A stretch of 10,727 nucleotides of DNA from positions 1 to 10,727 of the forward strand of contig CAZYXG010000060.1 in assembly GCA_964650885.1 (NCBI GenBank). Reading direction: 5' to 3'. The first letter of the stretch is position 1. Every line of letters starts with the position of its first letter. Shown here piece by piece: positions 1-5,724 of this stretch. The notes below the pieces were generated by a model, which was not told the DNA's origin, ran no database searches, and saw nothing but the letters and a program-made list of their open reading frames with translations. Source of the stretch: JAPLFM01 sp964650885. Its GTDB lineage: Bacteria > Bacteroidota > Ignavibacteria > Kapaibacteriales > UBA2268. The position numbers were made by a program, and so were the translations under genes.

Positions 1-183
1 GTTCAATCTACAATAAAATAACTAGTAACTTTACTAAATACTACTGGGATATAATCTAGTCCTTATGTTATACAAATCAACATTCCCATTAACATCAATA
101 GTTAAGTCTATCACATTGATGGTATATTTCTCAATTCCCATCTTTTCGAGCCAGTTTTTTATTTAATTTTTATTTTTCAACAT
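1..183 (-). pseudogene. Broken leucine-rich-repeat (LRR) type gene, N-terminal part
   Basis: Read on the minus strand from an ATG at 183-181, the translation is MLKNKN, a TAA stop, then IKNWLEKMGIEKYTINV and LTIDVNGNVDLYN. After a +1 frameshift near 63-60 it continues as LDYIPVVFSKVTSYFIVD and reaches TGA near the window edge. From memory, the order 'W-L-x-K-x-G-I-x-x-Y-T-I-N ... L-T-I-D-V-N-G-x-V-D-L ... L-x-x-I-P-V-x-F-x-K-V-x-x-Y-F' is the typical cap of a widespread bacterial LRR-like family, in which short repeats of the 'C-x-x-N-x-L-T-S-L-x-G-C-P' type follow. Those repeats are not visible here and would lie left of the window. One internal stop plus one frameshift inside about 55 codons mark it as decayed. 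The family assignment is by eye; that it is non-functional is fairly secure from the lesions. Confidence 0.65.
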
Positions 184-445
184 AATTATTTCTTTATTGT
201 TATCTTAATACACGTTCTATGCTATCTATTAGACTTGCTATTGTTTACTTTAAATTAATTAAATTTATGATCCATTCCTTTTTTGCATTTACTTTAGAAT
301 TATTTTCATTCTAATGTTTCCAATTGTAAGTCCATCTGCTGTCAGACTATTACAAAAATAACAAATAATTTAGTAACCAATTGTCAATTACTAATTTATG
401 TTTTATTTTCCAAGAAATATAATTCTTCTTTAGCGGAATTGCTAC
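184..445. other. AT-rich gene-free stretch
   Basis: This stretch lies between the broken LRR gene and the lipoprotein stop codon. No open frame with a credible start, composition or recognisable motif was found on either strand, and no clear hairpin with a T-run ends the lipoprotein gene. It could be further decayed coding sequence, since short stop-interrupted peptide runs can be read on the minus strand at about 200-312, but none matches a family I know. Confidence 0.4.
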
Positions 446-1180
446 TCAATAATAGATGTATTCGTAGCCATATTTGCGGATGATAGCACCAGATTTGTCG
501 TATTCAGTTTCAAATTGTAGTTTTCCATCCAAGCGGAAGGAATATTTAATTCTGTTTAGTACGGTGCCGTTTGCTGAAAGAGTGTATTTGTCGAAAGTTG
601 GTTGCCCATTGAAATAAACTAAGCTATCTCTTTGGGATATTATATCTTTACTCAAATAGACTATTCTTTCTGAAAGGTTGCCAGCCTGATTGTAAACATT
701 AGTGTAGTTTCTTTCTGTAGTAGTATTACCAGTCACCTCTATAGCTTTGACAATATTGCCTTGAATGTCATAAGCATAATCGGCTTTGCTTAATAGCGAA
801 CCACTAGAATCCAAAGATACAAATGAAATTAATTTTCCGTCGGCAGTATAGAGAAATTTATTTGTTTCTTTGCCTAACTCATCTCCATTAATTCCATAAC
901 TATATTTCACTTCTTGCGATTCAACACCTTGATAGCTGTAATCAGATTTAGTAGAAACTAAACCGTTGCTGTAATTGATGGTTAAGATTAGTTTTGCTTC
1001 TTTATTGTAGTTCTTTTGGGAAATTAAGGACAATTTGGAGTCATTTTTTGTATCAAGCAAATATTTCTTTTCTGTCTTCAAAATAGCATTGGGGCTAGTT
1101 CCGACAGGATTATTTTCATTGCCGCAGGATACGAGAGCAATGAAAATTATTACAGTCAATATTTGTTTGATAGTTTTCAC
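446..1180 (-). CDS. Outer-membrane-type lipoprotein with YD-like repeats
   Basis: This encodes 244 aa. Residues 1-18 form a lipoprotein signal peptide (Lys at 2 and 5, then a hydrophobic core), ending in a lipobox L-V-S-C with the lipidated Cys at 19, followed by a polar linker (GNENN). The rest is mostly beta-forming, with loosely repeated 20-25-residue units of the type 'Y-x-Y-x-x-x-G-x-L-x-x-x-x-x-x-x-x-G', reminiscent of YD/RHS-like or MORN-like strands in FCB lipoproteins (for example YTADGKLISF, YDIQGNIVKA, FRLDGKLQFE, YDKSGAIIRK). The start is GTG; an in-frame TGA two codons upstream rules out a longer product, and the signal peptide needs this start. A GAGG lies unusually close to the start. 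The gene follows the rpsU terminator, so it is probably a separate unit. Function is unknown; surface anchoring is inferred from the lipobox. Confidence 0.8.
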   Translation of the reverse strand: MKTIKQILTVIIFIALVSCGNENNPVGTSPNAILKTEKKYLLDTKNDSKLSLISQKNYNKEAKLILTINYSNGLVSTKSDYSYQGVESQEVKYSYGINGDELGKETNKFLYTADGKLISFVSLDSSGSLLSKADYAYDIQGNIVKAIEVTGNTTTERNYTNVYNQAGNLSERIVYLSKDIISQRDSLVYFNGQPTFDKYTLSANGTVLNRIKYSFRLDGKLQFETEYDKSGAIIRKYGYEYIYY

Positions 1181-1222
1181 ACCTCAAATTAAAAAATATT
1201 TTCATATAATCCAAATAAAACG

Positions 1223-1258
1223 AAAAAAAAGCCTATCTTTTTAAAAAATAGACTTTTT
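1223..1258 (-). terminator. Intrinsic terminator after rpsU
   Basis: On the minus strand, an 11-bp stem AAAAAGTCTAT / ATAGGCTTTTT with one G-U pair encloses an 11-nt AT loop, followed by more T residues (eight Ts in all at 1230-1223). It lies about 30 nt beyond the bS21 stop codon and separates the rpsU unit from the downstream lipoprotein gene. The A-rich opposite side could allow weak termination on the plus strand as well. Confidence 0.75.
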
Positions 1259-1287
1259 AAGTTTTTCAAACCGAATAGGTTTAGGAT

Positions 1288-1485
1288 TTATTTATCTGCA
1301 TCCATAACGATTTTATGTTGACGACGAGCAGCTTTGATTCTAGCAAGACGTTTTTCGATGCTAGGCTTCATAAAAGCAGTTCTTTTTTTGAATTCACGAA
1401 GAACACCGCTTCTTTCGTACTTCTTTTTGAAGCGACGAAGGGCTCTATCGATATTCTCGTTTCCTTGTATAGTAACACCAATCAT
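1288..1485 (-). CDS. rpsU: 30S ribosomal protein bS21
   Basis: This encodes 65 aa, the usual length for FCB bS21. The sequence is recognisable from its start (MIGVTIQGNENIDRALRRFKK) through the basic helical middle (YERSGVLREFKKR) to a Lys/Arg-rich tail. bS21 sits on the platform of the 30S subunit next to the 3' end of 16S rRNA. From published work on Bacteroidia, bS21 together with bS18 and bS6 helps hide the anti-Shine-Dalgarno sequence. The start codon has an AGGA five bases upstream, a clear Shine-Dalgarno core, whereas the SRPBCC, paaA, paaH and lhgO starts in this window show none. The gene follows the Tudor-like protein gene by 55 nt on the same strand and is closed by a terminator, so the two probably form one transcript. 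Confidence 0.95.
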   Translation of the reverse strand: MIGVTIQGNENIDRALRRFKKKYERSGVLREFKKRTAFMKPSIEKRLARIKAARRQHKIVMDADK

Positions 1486-1500
1486 GGTAGTCCTGAGTAT
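1486..1500 (-). promoter_or_regulatory. Shine-Dalgarno site of rpsU
   Basis: On the minus strand, CAGGAC precedes the rpsU ATG with the AGGA core five bases away (1494-1491). It is noteworthy because Shine-Dalgarno sites are generally rare in Bacteroidia, and rpsU is reported as an exception, giving a route for bS21-deficient ribosomes to restore bS21. The core here is only four bases, so its strength is uncertain. Confidence 0.55.
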
Positions 1501-1540
1501 TAATTATGAATAAATTTATTTTCTGTTTTTGAGTTGCAGA

Positions 1541-1948
1541 TTATTTGAAATTTTCAATTAATCTTTTTTCGTTATTTTTTTCAAATTGCACAATGATAGA
1601 TTTACCACCAGTGCTAGTTACGTCCTTGGCACGAACTATTCCAACATCATCCCAAACCGAATGGAATATTACATCGCCAATTTCAAAAGTTTCTTTAGGG
1701 CTATACTTGATAGCGTCTTCTCTTGTGATATGAACGACAGCTTTCGATTTATCATTGTCAGCTTCGATTGAATCCAGATTGACAAGCTGAGAGTGCCTGC
1801 TTCTAGTGCATCTAGCCCATTGGAATCTTCCTTTTTCAGATTCGATTGGTTCGCCAATTAGCTCGTGTTTAGTCTCTTTCATCAAAAATTGTGAATAGAG
1901 AGTAATATACTTAGCTCTTCTTGTTCTTTTCTTTACTGCTACAGCCAT
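1541..1948 (-). CDS. Small basic protein with UvrD/PcrA-type Tudor-like C-terminal domain
   Basis: This encodes 135 aa. Residues 1-13 are strongly basic (KKRTRRAK), and residues 14-80 have no family I recognise. Residues about 88-134 fit the pattern of the Tudor-like domain found at the C-terminus of PcrA/UvrD helicases and, more loosely, in CarD-type RNA polymerase-binding proteins: 'G-D-x-I-x-H ... V-G-I-V ... G-G-K-x-I-x-V-x-F ... K-R-L-I-E-N-F'. In those families the domain contacts RNA polymerase or nucleic acid; no helicase domain is present here. The ATG follows a good promoter by about 40 nt, and rpsU follows 55 nt downstream, so it is probably co-transcribed with a ribosomal protein. 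A role in transcription or translation is inference only. The start is set by the basic N-terminus beginning MAVAVKKR. Confidence 0.8.
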   Translation of the reverse strand: MAVAVKKRTRRAKYITLYSQFLMKETKHELIGEPIESEKGRFQWARCTRSRHSQLVNLDSIEADNDKSKAVVHITREDAIKYSPKETFEIGDVIFHSVWDDVGIVRAKDVTSTGGKSIIVQFEKNNEKRLIENFK

Positions 1949-1988
1949 AACTTTAGAACTCTTTTAAAAATTGCACTTATACGGGTTA

Positions 1989-2019
1989 CAAAGTTACGAA
2001 ATAAATGTGGAAAAGTCAA
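1989..2019 (-). promoter_or_regulatory. FCB-type promoter of the Tudor-like gene / rpsU unit
   Basis: On the minus strand, TTGAC (2019-2015) lies upstream of TAACTTTG (1996-1989). The second element is a perfect match to the TAnnTTTG -7 box of Bacteroidota, with 20 bases between the TTG and the -7 box. The implied start site leaves a leader of roughly 30-35 nt before the ATG at 1948. Confidence 0.6.
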
Positions 2020-2215
2020 GCATTCATTTTTTTATGTATATTTGAAAGAAAGCATAAAGTGTTGTTTGTCAAAGATTAATGAGTGTTTTCGGGTACTTTT
2101 CGCTAATAAAAATCTATTAAGCCAAAAATATATTTTTTTTCAACAATTATAAATTAAAGTTTTCGTTAATAATTCAAGTAAAAAGTACACAATTATCAGT
2201 AGAAAATCAACAATT

Positions 2216-2710
2216 ATGAAAGTTTATACTCTTGAAGCGGTGCAAAAAGTGCCAATATCTATGGAAGAAGCTTGGGCTTTTTTGTCGAATCCAAAAAATT
2301 TGAGTAAAATTACTCCCGAGTATATGAACTTTTGTATCACATCGAACTCTTTACCAGAAAAGATATATCCTGGTTTGATGGTTTCATATACTGTTTGCCC
2401 ATTCCCAAATCTGCCAATTACTTGGGTATCAGAAATAACTCAAGTGCAGGAGCTAAATTATTTTGTGGATGAGCAAAGATTCGGTCCATACAGAATGTGG
2501 CACCACGAACATTTCCTTAAAGAAATACCTGGCGGAGTTGAAATGGTTGATATTATTCACTATGTTTTGCCATTAGGTTTCATTGGAAGTTTAGCCAGAG
2601 AAGTGTTTGTGAAGAGACAATTAGATGGCATTTTCAATTTCAGACAAAAGAGAATGGAAGAAATGTTTGGCATTATGGACAGCCAAACAAAAATTGAAAC
2701 TGGAAAATAA
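2216..2710 (+). CDS. SRPBCC-fold (START/polyketide-cyclase-like) protein
   Basis: This encodes 164 aa with no signal peptide. It begins with the usual SRPBCC pattern: a strand (YTLEAVQKVPIS), a helix starting M-E-E-A-W-A-F-L (residues 16-23), then N-P-K-N-L-S-K-I-T-P-E-Y (25-36), the typical 'F-x-N-P-x-N-L-x-x-I-T-P' motif. Strands follow in the middle (ITWVSEITQVQEL; FVDEQRFGPYRMWHHEHFL), with a long C-terminal helix (about 129-152). The fold forms a hydrophobic cavity that binds small lipids or aromatics; no catalytic residues can be assigned. The N-P-x-N-L...ITP form with P-x-x-W-x-x-E-I is common in uncharacterised bacterial cell-division-inhibitor-like or cyclase/dehydrase proteins. paaA follows after 99 nt on the same strand with its own candidate promoter, so co-transcription is possible but not required. 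Confidence 0.85.
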   Translation: MKVYTLEAVQKVPISMEEAWAFLSNPKNLSKITPEYMNFCITSNSLPEKIYPGLMVSYTVCPFPNLPITWVSEITQVQELNYFVDEQRFGPYRMWHHEHFLKEIPGGVEMVDIIHYVLPLGFIGSLAREVFVKRQLDGIFNFRQKRMEEMFGIMDSQTKIETGK

Positions 2711-2732
2711 GTTTGCAAATATGATGAAAATC

Positions 2733-2764
2733 TTTTGAAAGAGAATAATTTTTCGATAATTTGC
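2733..2764 (+). promoter_or_regulatory. Candidate promoter of paaA
   Basis: TTTTG at 2733-2737 is followed after 19 bases by TAATTTG at 2757-2763, one base short of TAnnTTTG. The same 19-base spacing is seen in the two T9SS gene promoters in this window. It would give a leader of about 40 nt before the paaA ATG. Confidence 0.4.
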
Positions 2765-2809
2765 TTTTAATTACATAAATAAATTAGAAATTTAAGTCAG
2801 AGTGAATTT

Positions 2810-3748
2810 ATGACAGAAGAACAAAGATTAGCCGAATTTGAAGCAAAGATTGCTAACGGCGAAAAAATTGAACCAAAAGACTGGATGCCAGAAGCATACA
2901 GAAAAAATTTGATTAGAATGATGAGCCAGCATGCCCACTCGGAAATAGTTGGGATGTTGCCAGAAGGAAACTGGATTACTAGAGCTCCAAACCTACGTAG
3001 AAAAATTTCATTGCTAGCCAAAGTACAAGACGAAGCTGGACACGGTTTATATCTATACAATGCAGTGGAAACACTTGGCACAGATAGAGAAACAGTGCTT
3101 GAAGCATTGCATAATGGCACAGCCAAATATTCAAGTATATTTAACTACCCTACTGTTTCTTGGGCAGATATGGGAGCTGTGGGTTGGCTTGTGGACGGTG
3201 CCGCAATGGTAAACCAAGTAAGTTTGATGGGAACTTCCTATGGCCCTTACGCAAGAGCAATGGTTCGCATTTGCCGTGAAGAAGCATTCCACAACAGACA
3301 GGGCTATGAAATTATAGCTAAATTGGCGTCTGGTACTCCAGAGCAATTACAAATGGCACAAGATGCTTTAGACCGTTGGTGGTGGCCTTCACTAATGATG
3401 TTTGGCCCAAGCGACAAAGATAGTCCTCATTCGGCACAAGCGCTTCGCTGGAAAGTTAAATTAGAAAGTAATGATTCGCTTCGCCAAAAATTTATAGACC
3501 AAACTGTTCCTCAAGCAGAAGCTCGTGGATTGAAAATTCCTGACGAAAACTTAAGTTGGAACCCTGAAACTAAACATTATGACTTTAGTGAAATAGTATG
3601 GGATGAGTTTATGAATGTGATTAATGGCAACGGACCTATGAATAAACTTAGACTGAAAGCACGCAAAGCGGCCCACGACAATGGCAAATGGGTGCGAGAA
3701 GCTGCCGAGGCATACGCAGCAAAACGCAACGTTCATAAGGTAGCGTAA
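2810..3748 (+). CDS. paaA: Phenylacetyl-CoA 1,2-epoxidase catalytic subunit PaaA
   Basis: This encodes 312 aa, essentially the length of E. coli PaaA (309 aa by recall), and is collinear with it end to end, down to the closing H-K-V-A. PaaA is the di-iron subunit of the PaaABCE multicomponent oxygenase, which epoxidises the ring of phenylacetyl-CoA in the aerobic CoA-dependent phenylacetate pathway. The ferritin-like di-iron motifs are present: Glu45 in HAHSEIVG, D-E-A-G-H (74-78) and E-E-A-F-H (157-161). Other conserved blocks are MLPEGNWITRAP (49-60) and SIFNYPTVSWAD (109-120). The reading frame is intact. Unusually, paaB, paaC, paaD and paaE, which normally follow directly, are missing; six bases after the stop begins a decayed T9SS tail. 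A 6-nt gap and an inherited terminator at 3855-3886 close the unit. PaaA needs PaaC for stability and activity in studied systems, so partners must lie elsewhere for it to work. Confidence 0.96.
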   Translation: MTEEQRLAEFEAKIANGEKIEPKDWMPEAYRKNLIRMMSQHAHSEIVGMLPEGNWITRAPNLRRKISLLAKVQDEAGHGLYLYNAVETLGTDRETVLEALHNGTAKYSSIFNYPTVSWADMGAVGWLVDGAAMVNQVSLMGTSYGPYARAMVRICREEAFHNRQGYEIIAKLASGTPEQLQMAQDALDRWWWPSLMMFGPSDKDSPHSAQALRWKVKLESNDSLRQKFIDQTVPQAEARGLKIPDENLSWNPETKHYDFSEIVWDEFMNVINGNGPMNKLRLKARKAAHDNGKWVREAAEAYAAKRNVHKVA

Positions 3749-3754
3749 GAATAT

Positions 3755-3827
3755 AATGCTGGCAGCATAATTAAGAATTTATAATGGCACTTCCTCGGTG
3801 TCCCAAATGATAGTGGTGGCAAGGTAA
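3755..3827 (+). pseudogene. Fossil C-terminal tail of a lost T9SS-secreted protein
   Basis: Directly after paaA, the sequence reads as the last ~24 residues of a T9SS type A sorting domain if one extra A near 3777 is ignored: NAGSIIKIYNGTSSVSQ followed by MIVVAR and TAA. It aligns with the tail of the intact neighbour ending at 5566 (LAAGVYSIRI ... STISQ then MIVVAR). The last eight codons and stop are identical in DNA, while the preceding part differs, so this is a different gene's tail rather than a simple copy. No start codon or upstream domain survives. The frameshift and absence of the body show that it is a remnant. Confidence 0.7.
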
Positions 3828-3854
3828 GTAAAGTGAAAATTATCAGTATTAGCA

Positions 3855-3886
3855 AAGCTGTTTACGAAAGTAAACAGCTTTTTTTT
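3855..3886 (+). terminator. Intrinsic terminator in repeat copy 1
   Basis: A perfect 11-bp stem AAGCTGTTTAC / GTAAACAGCTT with a GAAA tetraloop is followed by T residues. It originally ended the lost T9SS gene and now is the first terminator behind paaA. Its T-run overlaps the -33 box of the next promoter. Confidence 0.85.
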
Positions 3887-3916
3887 GTTTATTTTTAATC
3901 AAATTGTAACTTTTTG
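3884..3916 (+). promoter_or_regulatory. Candidate promoter of the 526-aa T9SS protein
   Basis: TTTG at 3884-3887, at the end of the terminator T-run, is followed after exactly 19 bases by TAACTTTT (3907-3914), seven of eight to TAnnTTTG, then TGG. The arrangement is duplicated at 5622-5654. The predicted leader is about 65 nt and ends in TAGGTGATTT before the ATG, where AGGTG is a likely ribosome-binding site. Confidence 0.5.
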
Positions 3917-3985
3917 GTTAGTCAAATTGTTTTATACTTAAAGAGAATAACTAAATAGTTTTATTTTAAACATAATAGGTGATTT

Positions 3986-5566
3986 ATGAAACAGCTATAT
4001 AAAATTTTCGCAATAACTATTCTAAATATGGTACTTGCTATATTTTTTGTGGTTGACATTAGTGCACAATCAGTGTACGATGTTAAACAAACTACTGTTT
4101 CCGATATGGTATTCTACGTTTCCAACTATGGTATTCTTGGGAATAATACAGCGACAGGCAAAGGAGGTCTTATTTATCCTCGCGGCACTGAAAATCAATA
4201 TCTTTACGGAACAGGAACATGGTTTGGAACTAAGAAAAGAGTCAATGATACTCTCAAAAACTTAGTAACACTTACTTATAATCATAACACAGGGAGTTCG
4301 TGGATGAATCCTGGTAATATAGGTGATTTAATACCAATGCCATCTGAAATGATAACAAAATATAATGTAGAACGCTCTACAGATTTCAACTTACATGGTA
4401 TTAATAAAAATAGTGCTATGCCTCCTTGGTCACTTTGGAAAACAACGGAATCTGATGCAACTGGAACTTACGAACCAACTACCACAGAGCGTAATTCCAC
4501 AAAGTATAAAAATGGATTGGCAGTTGTTTCCGATGAAATGTTTCATACAAGATACAAAGACAATGACCTAAGTCGTTATGATGGTGGTTCAAATGCAAGA
4601 AAATCACAGGGCTATCCTTTAGGACTACAATTTGATGAAAAGATCTACTCTTGGAGCAAAGCTCCCTATAATTCATCGATCATTGTACAACAAACAATAA
4701 CTAATACATCTACCGATACTCTTTTCGATAGCTATATCGGCAATATATTCGATCCTGATATTGGTATTATTGATAAACAGGGTGCTACAAATAATGATTT
4801 TGTACGTACTGCTAAATTTGGAGATAATGATGGTGTTTATTCTTGGTCGGGTGGTAATTTTGGCGAATTAGGTAATAATTTTGGTTATATGGCGATTGCA
4901 CATTTGGAAACTCCTGCTGTAAATAATGACGTTATTAAGTCAATTAAATATAGCAACCAAGCGGCACCATTAGCGGAACAAATAGGCACTACTAGCGTTA
5001 GATATTTTACAAATAATGACGCTTTTAATTTAGATAATGAACGATATGATTTTATTAGCTCAGCAAAAAAAGACAGTGCCAAACTCAATGCAGAAATTAA
5101 AGTATTAATTGGTACTGGTCCATTTACAATATTGCCTGGGCAAACTGCTCGAATCACATACTGCATTACTATTGTGAAACCAACTAGTGGAAAAGAAGCT
5201 ACTGGGAACGAAGAAGACCTACCTGCGATTAAAGATGCAATTTTAAGTAATAAACAAAATTATTTAAATAATCTACTTACTAGTGTTGAAGACAATAATG
5301 TGGCAAATAATTGGACTCTTTCCCCAAACCCAATTACAGACCAATTCAATTTGCAATACACGAGTGAATTTGGTGGAGAAATTAAAGTTAGTTTGTTTAA
5401 TTTGACTGGCGTTAAAATTGCTGATTTACAAACTGGTATGGCGAATGTAGGAGTGAACAATTTTAACTTCAACATTAGCAATTTAGGTTTGGCAGCTGGC
5501 GTATATTCAATAAGAATTGATAATAGCAAGTCCACAATTTCCCAAATGATAGTGGTGGCAAGGTAA
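3986..5566 (+). CDS. T9SS type A sorting-domain secreted protein (526 aa)
   Basis: A signal peptide at residues 1-27 (Lys-rich start, long hydrophobic core, cleavage at I-S-A|Q-S) directs Sec export. Residues about 30-430 form a domain I associate by eye with uncharacterised FCB secreted proteins: an early 'N-Y-G-I-L-G-N ... G-G-L-I-Y-P-R-G ... N-Q-Y-L-Y-G-T-G-T-W-F-G' block (about 47-85), then beta-rich sequence with T-I-T-N-T-S-T-D-T-L (about 238-247) and D-P-D-I-G. Residues about 436-526 form the type A sorting domain: S-P-N-P at 446-449, F-N-L-T-G-V-K-I, then G-V-Y-S-I-R-I and the closing MIVVAR. In T9SS, this domain is removed after crossing the outer membrane and the protein is released or lipid-anchored. 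The gene is bracketed by near-identical 135-bp repeats, so it can be viewed as a 1,739-bp cassette. Its specific function is unknown. Confidence 0.9.
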   Translation: MKQLYKIFAITILNMVLAIFFVVDISAQSVYDVKQTTVSDMVFYVSNYGILGNNTATGKGGLIYPRGTENQYLYGTGTWFGTKKRVNDTLKNLVTLTYNHNTGSSWMNPGNIGDLIPMPSEMITKYNVERSTDFNLHGINKNSAMPPWSLWKTTESDATGTYEPTTTERNSTKYKNGLAVVSDEMFHTRYKDNDLSRYDGGSNARKSQGYPLGLQFDEKIYSWSKAPYNSSIIVQQTITNTSTDTLFDSYIGNIFDPDIGIIDKQGATNNDFVRTAKFGDNDGVYSWSGGNFGELGNNFGYMAIAHLETPAVNNDVIKSIKYSNQAAPLAEQIGTTSVRYFTNNDAFNLDNERYDFISSAKKDSAKLNAEIKVLIGTGPFTILPGQTARITYCITIVKPTSGKEATGNEEDLPAIKDAILSNKQNYLNNLLTSVEDNNVANNWTLSPNPITDQFNLQYTSEFGGEIKVSLFNLTGVKIADLQTGMANVGVNNFNFNISNLGLAAGVYSIRIDNSKSTISQMIVVAR

Positions 5567-5593
5567 GTAAAGTGAAAATTATCAGTATTAGCA

Positions 5594-5624
5594 AAGCTGT
5601 TTACGAAAGTAAGCAGTTTTTTTT
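5594..5624 (+). terminator. Intrinsic terminator in repeat copy 2
   Basis: This has the same hairpin as copy 1 (stem 5594-5604 / 5609-5619, GAAA loop), but two changes in the 3' arm turn G-C and A-U pairs into G-U pairs. An eight-T run follows. It is weaker than copy 1 by pairing but still a plausible terminator for the 526-aa protein gene. Confidence 0.75.
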
Positions 5625-5654
5625 GTCTATTTTTAATCAAATTGTAACTTTTTG
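5622..5654 (+). promoter_or_regulatory. Candidate promoter of the 786-aa Asp-box protein
   Basis: TTTG at 5622-5625, 19 bases, then TAACTTTT at 5645-5652, the same as the upstream copy. The T-run of the preceding terminator again overlaps the -33 box. The leader ends in TTAGGTGAATT directly before the ATG at 5725. Confidence 0.5.
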
Positions 5655-5724
5655 GCAAGTCAAATTGTTTTATGAATAATGCTTTTGGCAATAATAAAGT
5701 TATTTACAAATATTTAGGTGAATT

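Larger units (their letters stand above)
3801..3935 (+). repeat. Direct repeat copy 1: sorting-tail / terminator / promoter module
   Basis: This 135-bp segment matches 5540-5673 with about four substitutions and one single-base gap. It holds, in order, eight sorting-domain codons plus stop, a hairpin terminator, and a promoter for the following T9SS gene. Similarity begins abruptly at 3801, where the upstream coding sequences diverge, and ends at 3935. Beyond that only the ribosome-binding region TAGGTGAnTTATGAAA is alike. The spacing from the repeat end to the ATG is nearly the same in both copies (50 and 51 nt). Confidence 0.9.
5540..5673 (+). repeat. Direct repeat copy 2: sorting-tail / terminator / promoter module
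   Basis: This 134-bp partner of the repeat at 3801-3935 lies 1,739 bp downstream. It spans the last eight codons and stop of the 526-aa protein, its terminator, and the promoter of the 786-aa protein gene. Differences from copy 1 are concentrated in the terminator's 3' arm and around the -7 box. Conservation of the non-coding part, as high as the coding part, points to a recent duplication or gene conversion rather than protein-level constraint alone. Confidence 0.9.

Noticed and set aside
200..312. Minus-strand peptide run (NSKVNAKKEWIINLINLK, stop, TIASLIDSIERVLR) as a second decayed gene
   Set aside because: It resembles no family strongly and has no start; too short and AT-rich to support.
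1184..1213. Promoter for the lipoprotein gene (TTTG, 20 bases, TAATTTG on the minus strand)
   Set aside because: The -7 box would end only about 5 nt before the GTG start, so transcription would begin inside the signal-peptide codons. No alternative start exists.
1035..1244. Plus-strand open frame opposite the lipoprotein signal peptide
   Set aside because: It is antisense to a well-supported lipoprotein start and its hydrophobic, Lys-rich composition reflects the opposite strand.
2037..2044. TATATTTG on the plus strand as promoter of the SRPBCC gene
   Set aside because: It is a perfect -7 box match, but no TTG/TTTG lies 17-21 bases upstream and it would give a leader of about 165 nt; probably chance in AT-rich DNA.
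3784..3810. Mini open frame ATG...TGA overlapping the repeat start
   Set aside because: Eight codons only, in a different frame from the sorting-tail remnant; no support.
4885..5166. Minus-strand open frame inside the 526-aa T9SS gene, and similar ones across the paaA, Asp-box, paaH and lhgO genes
   Set aside because: They lie entirely within convincing genes on the other strand, with no ribosome-binding site or recognisable domain.
3801..5673. Composite transposon flanked by direct repeats
   Set aside because: No transposase, terminal inverted repeats or target-site duplication; the repeats are ordinary gene-end and promoter sequence.
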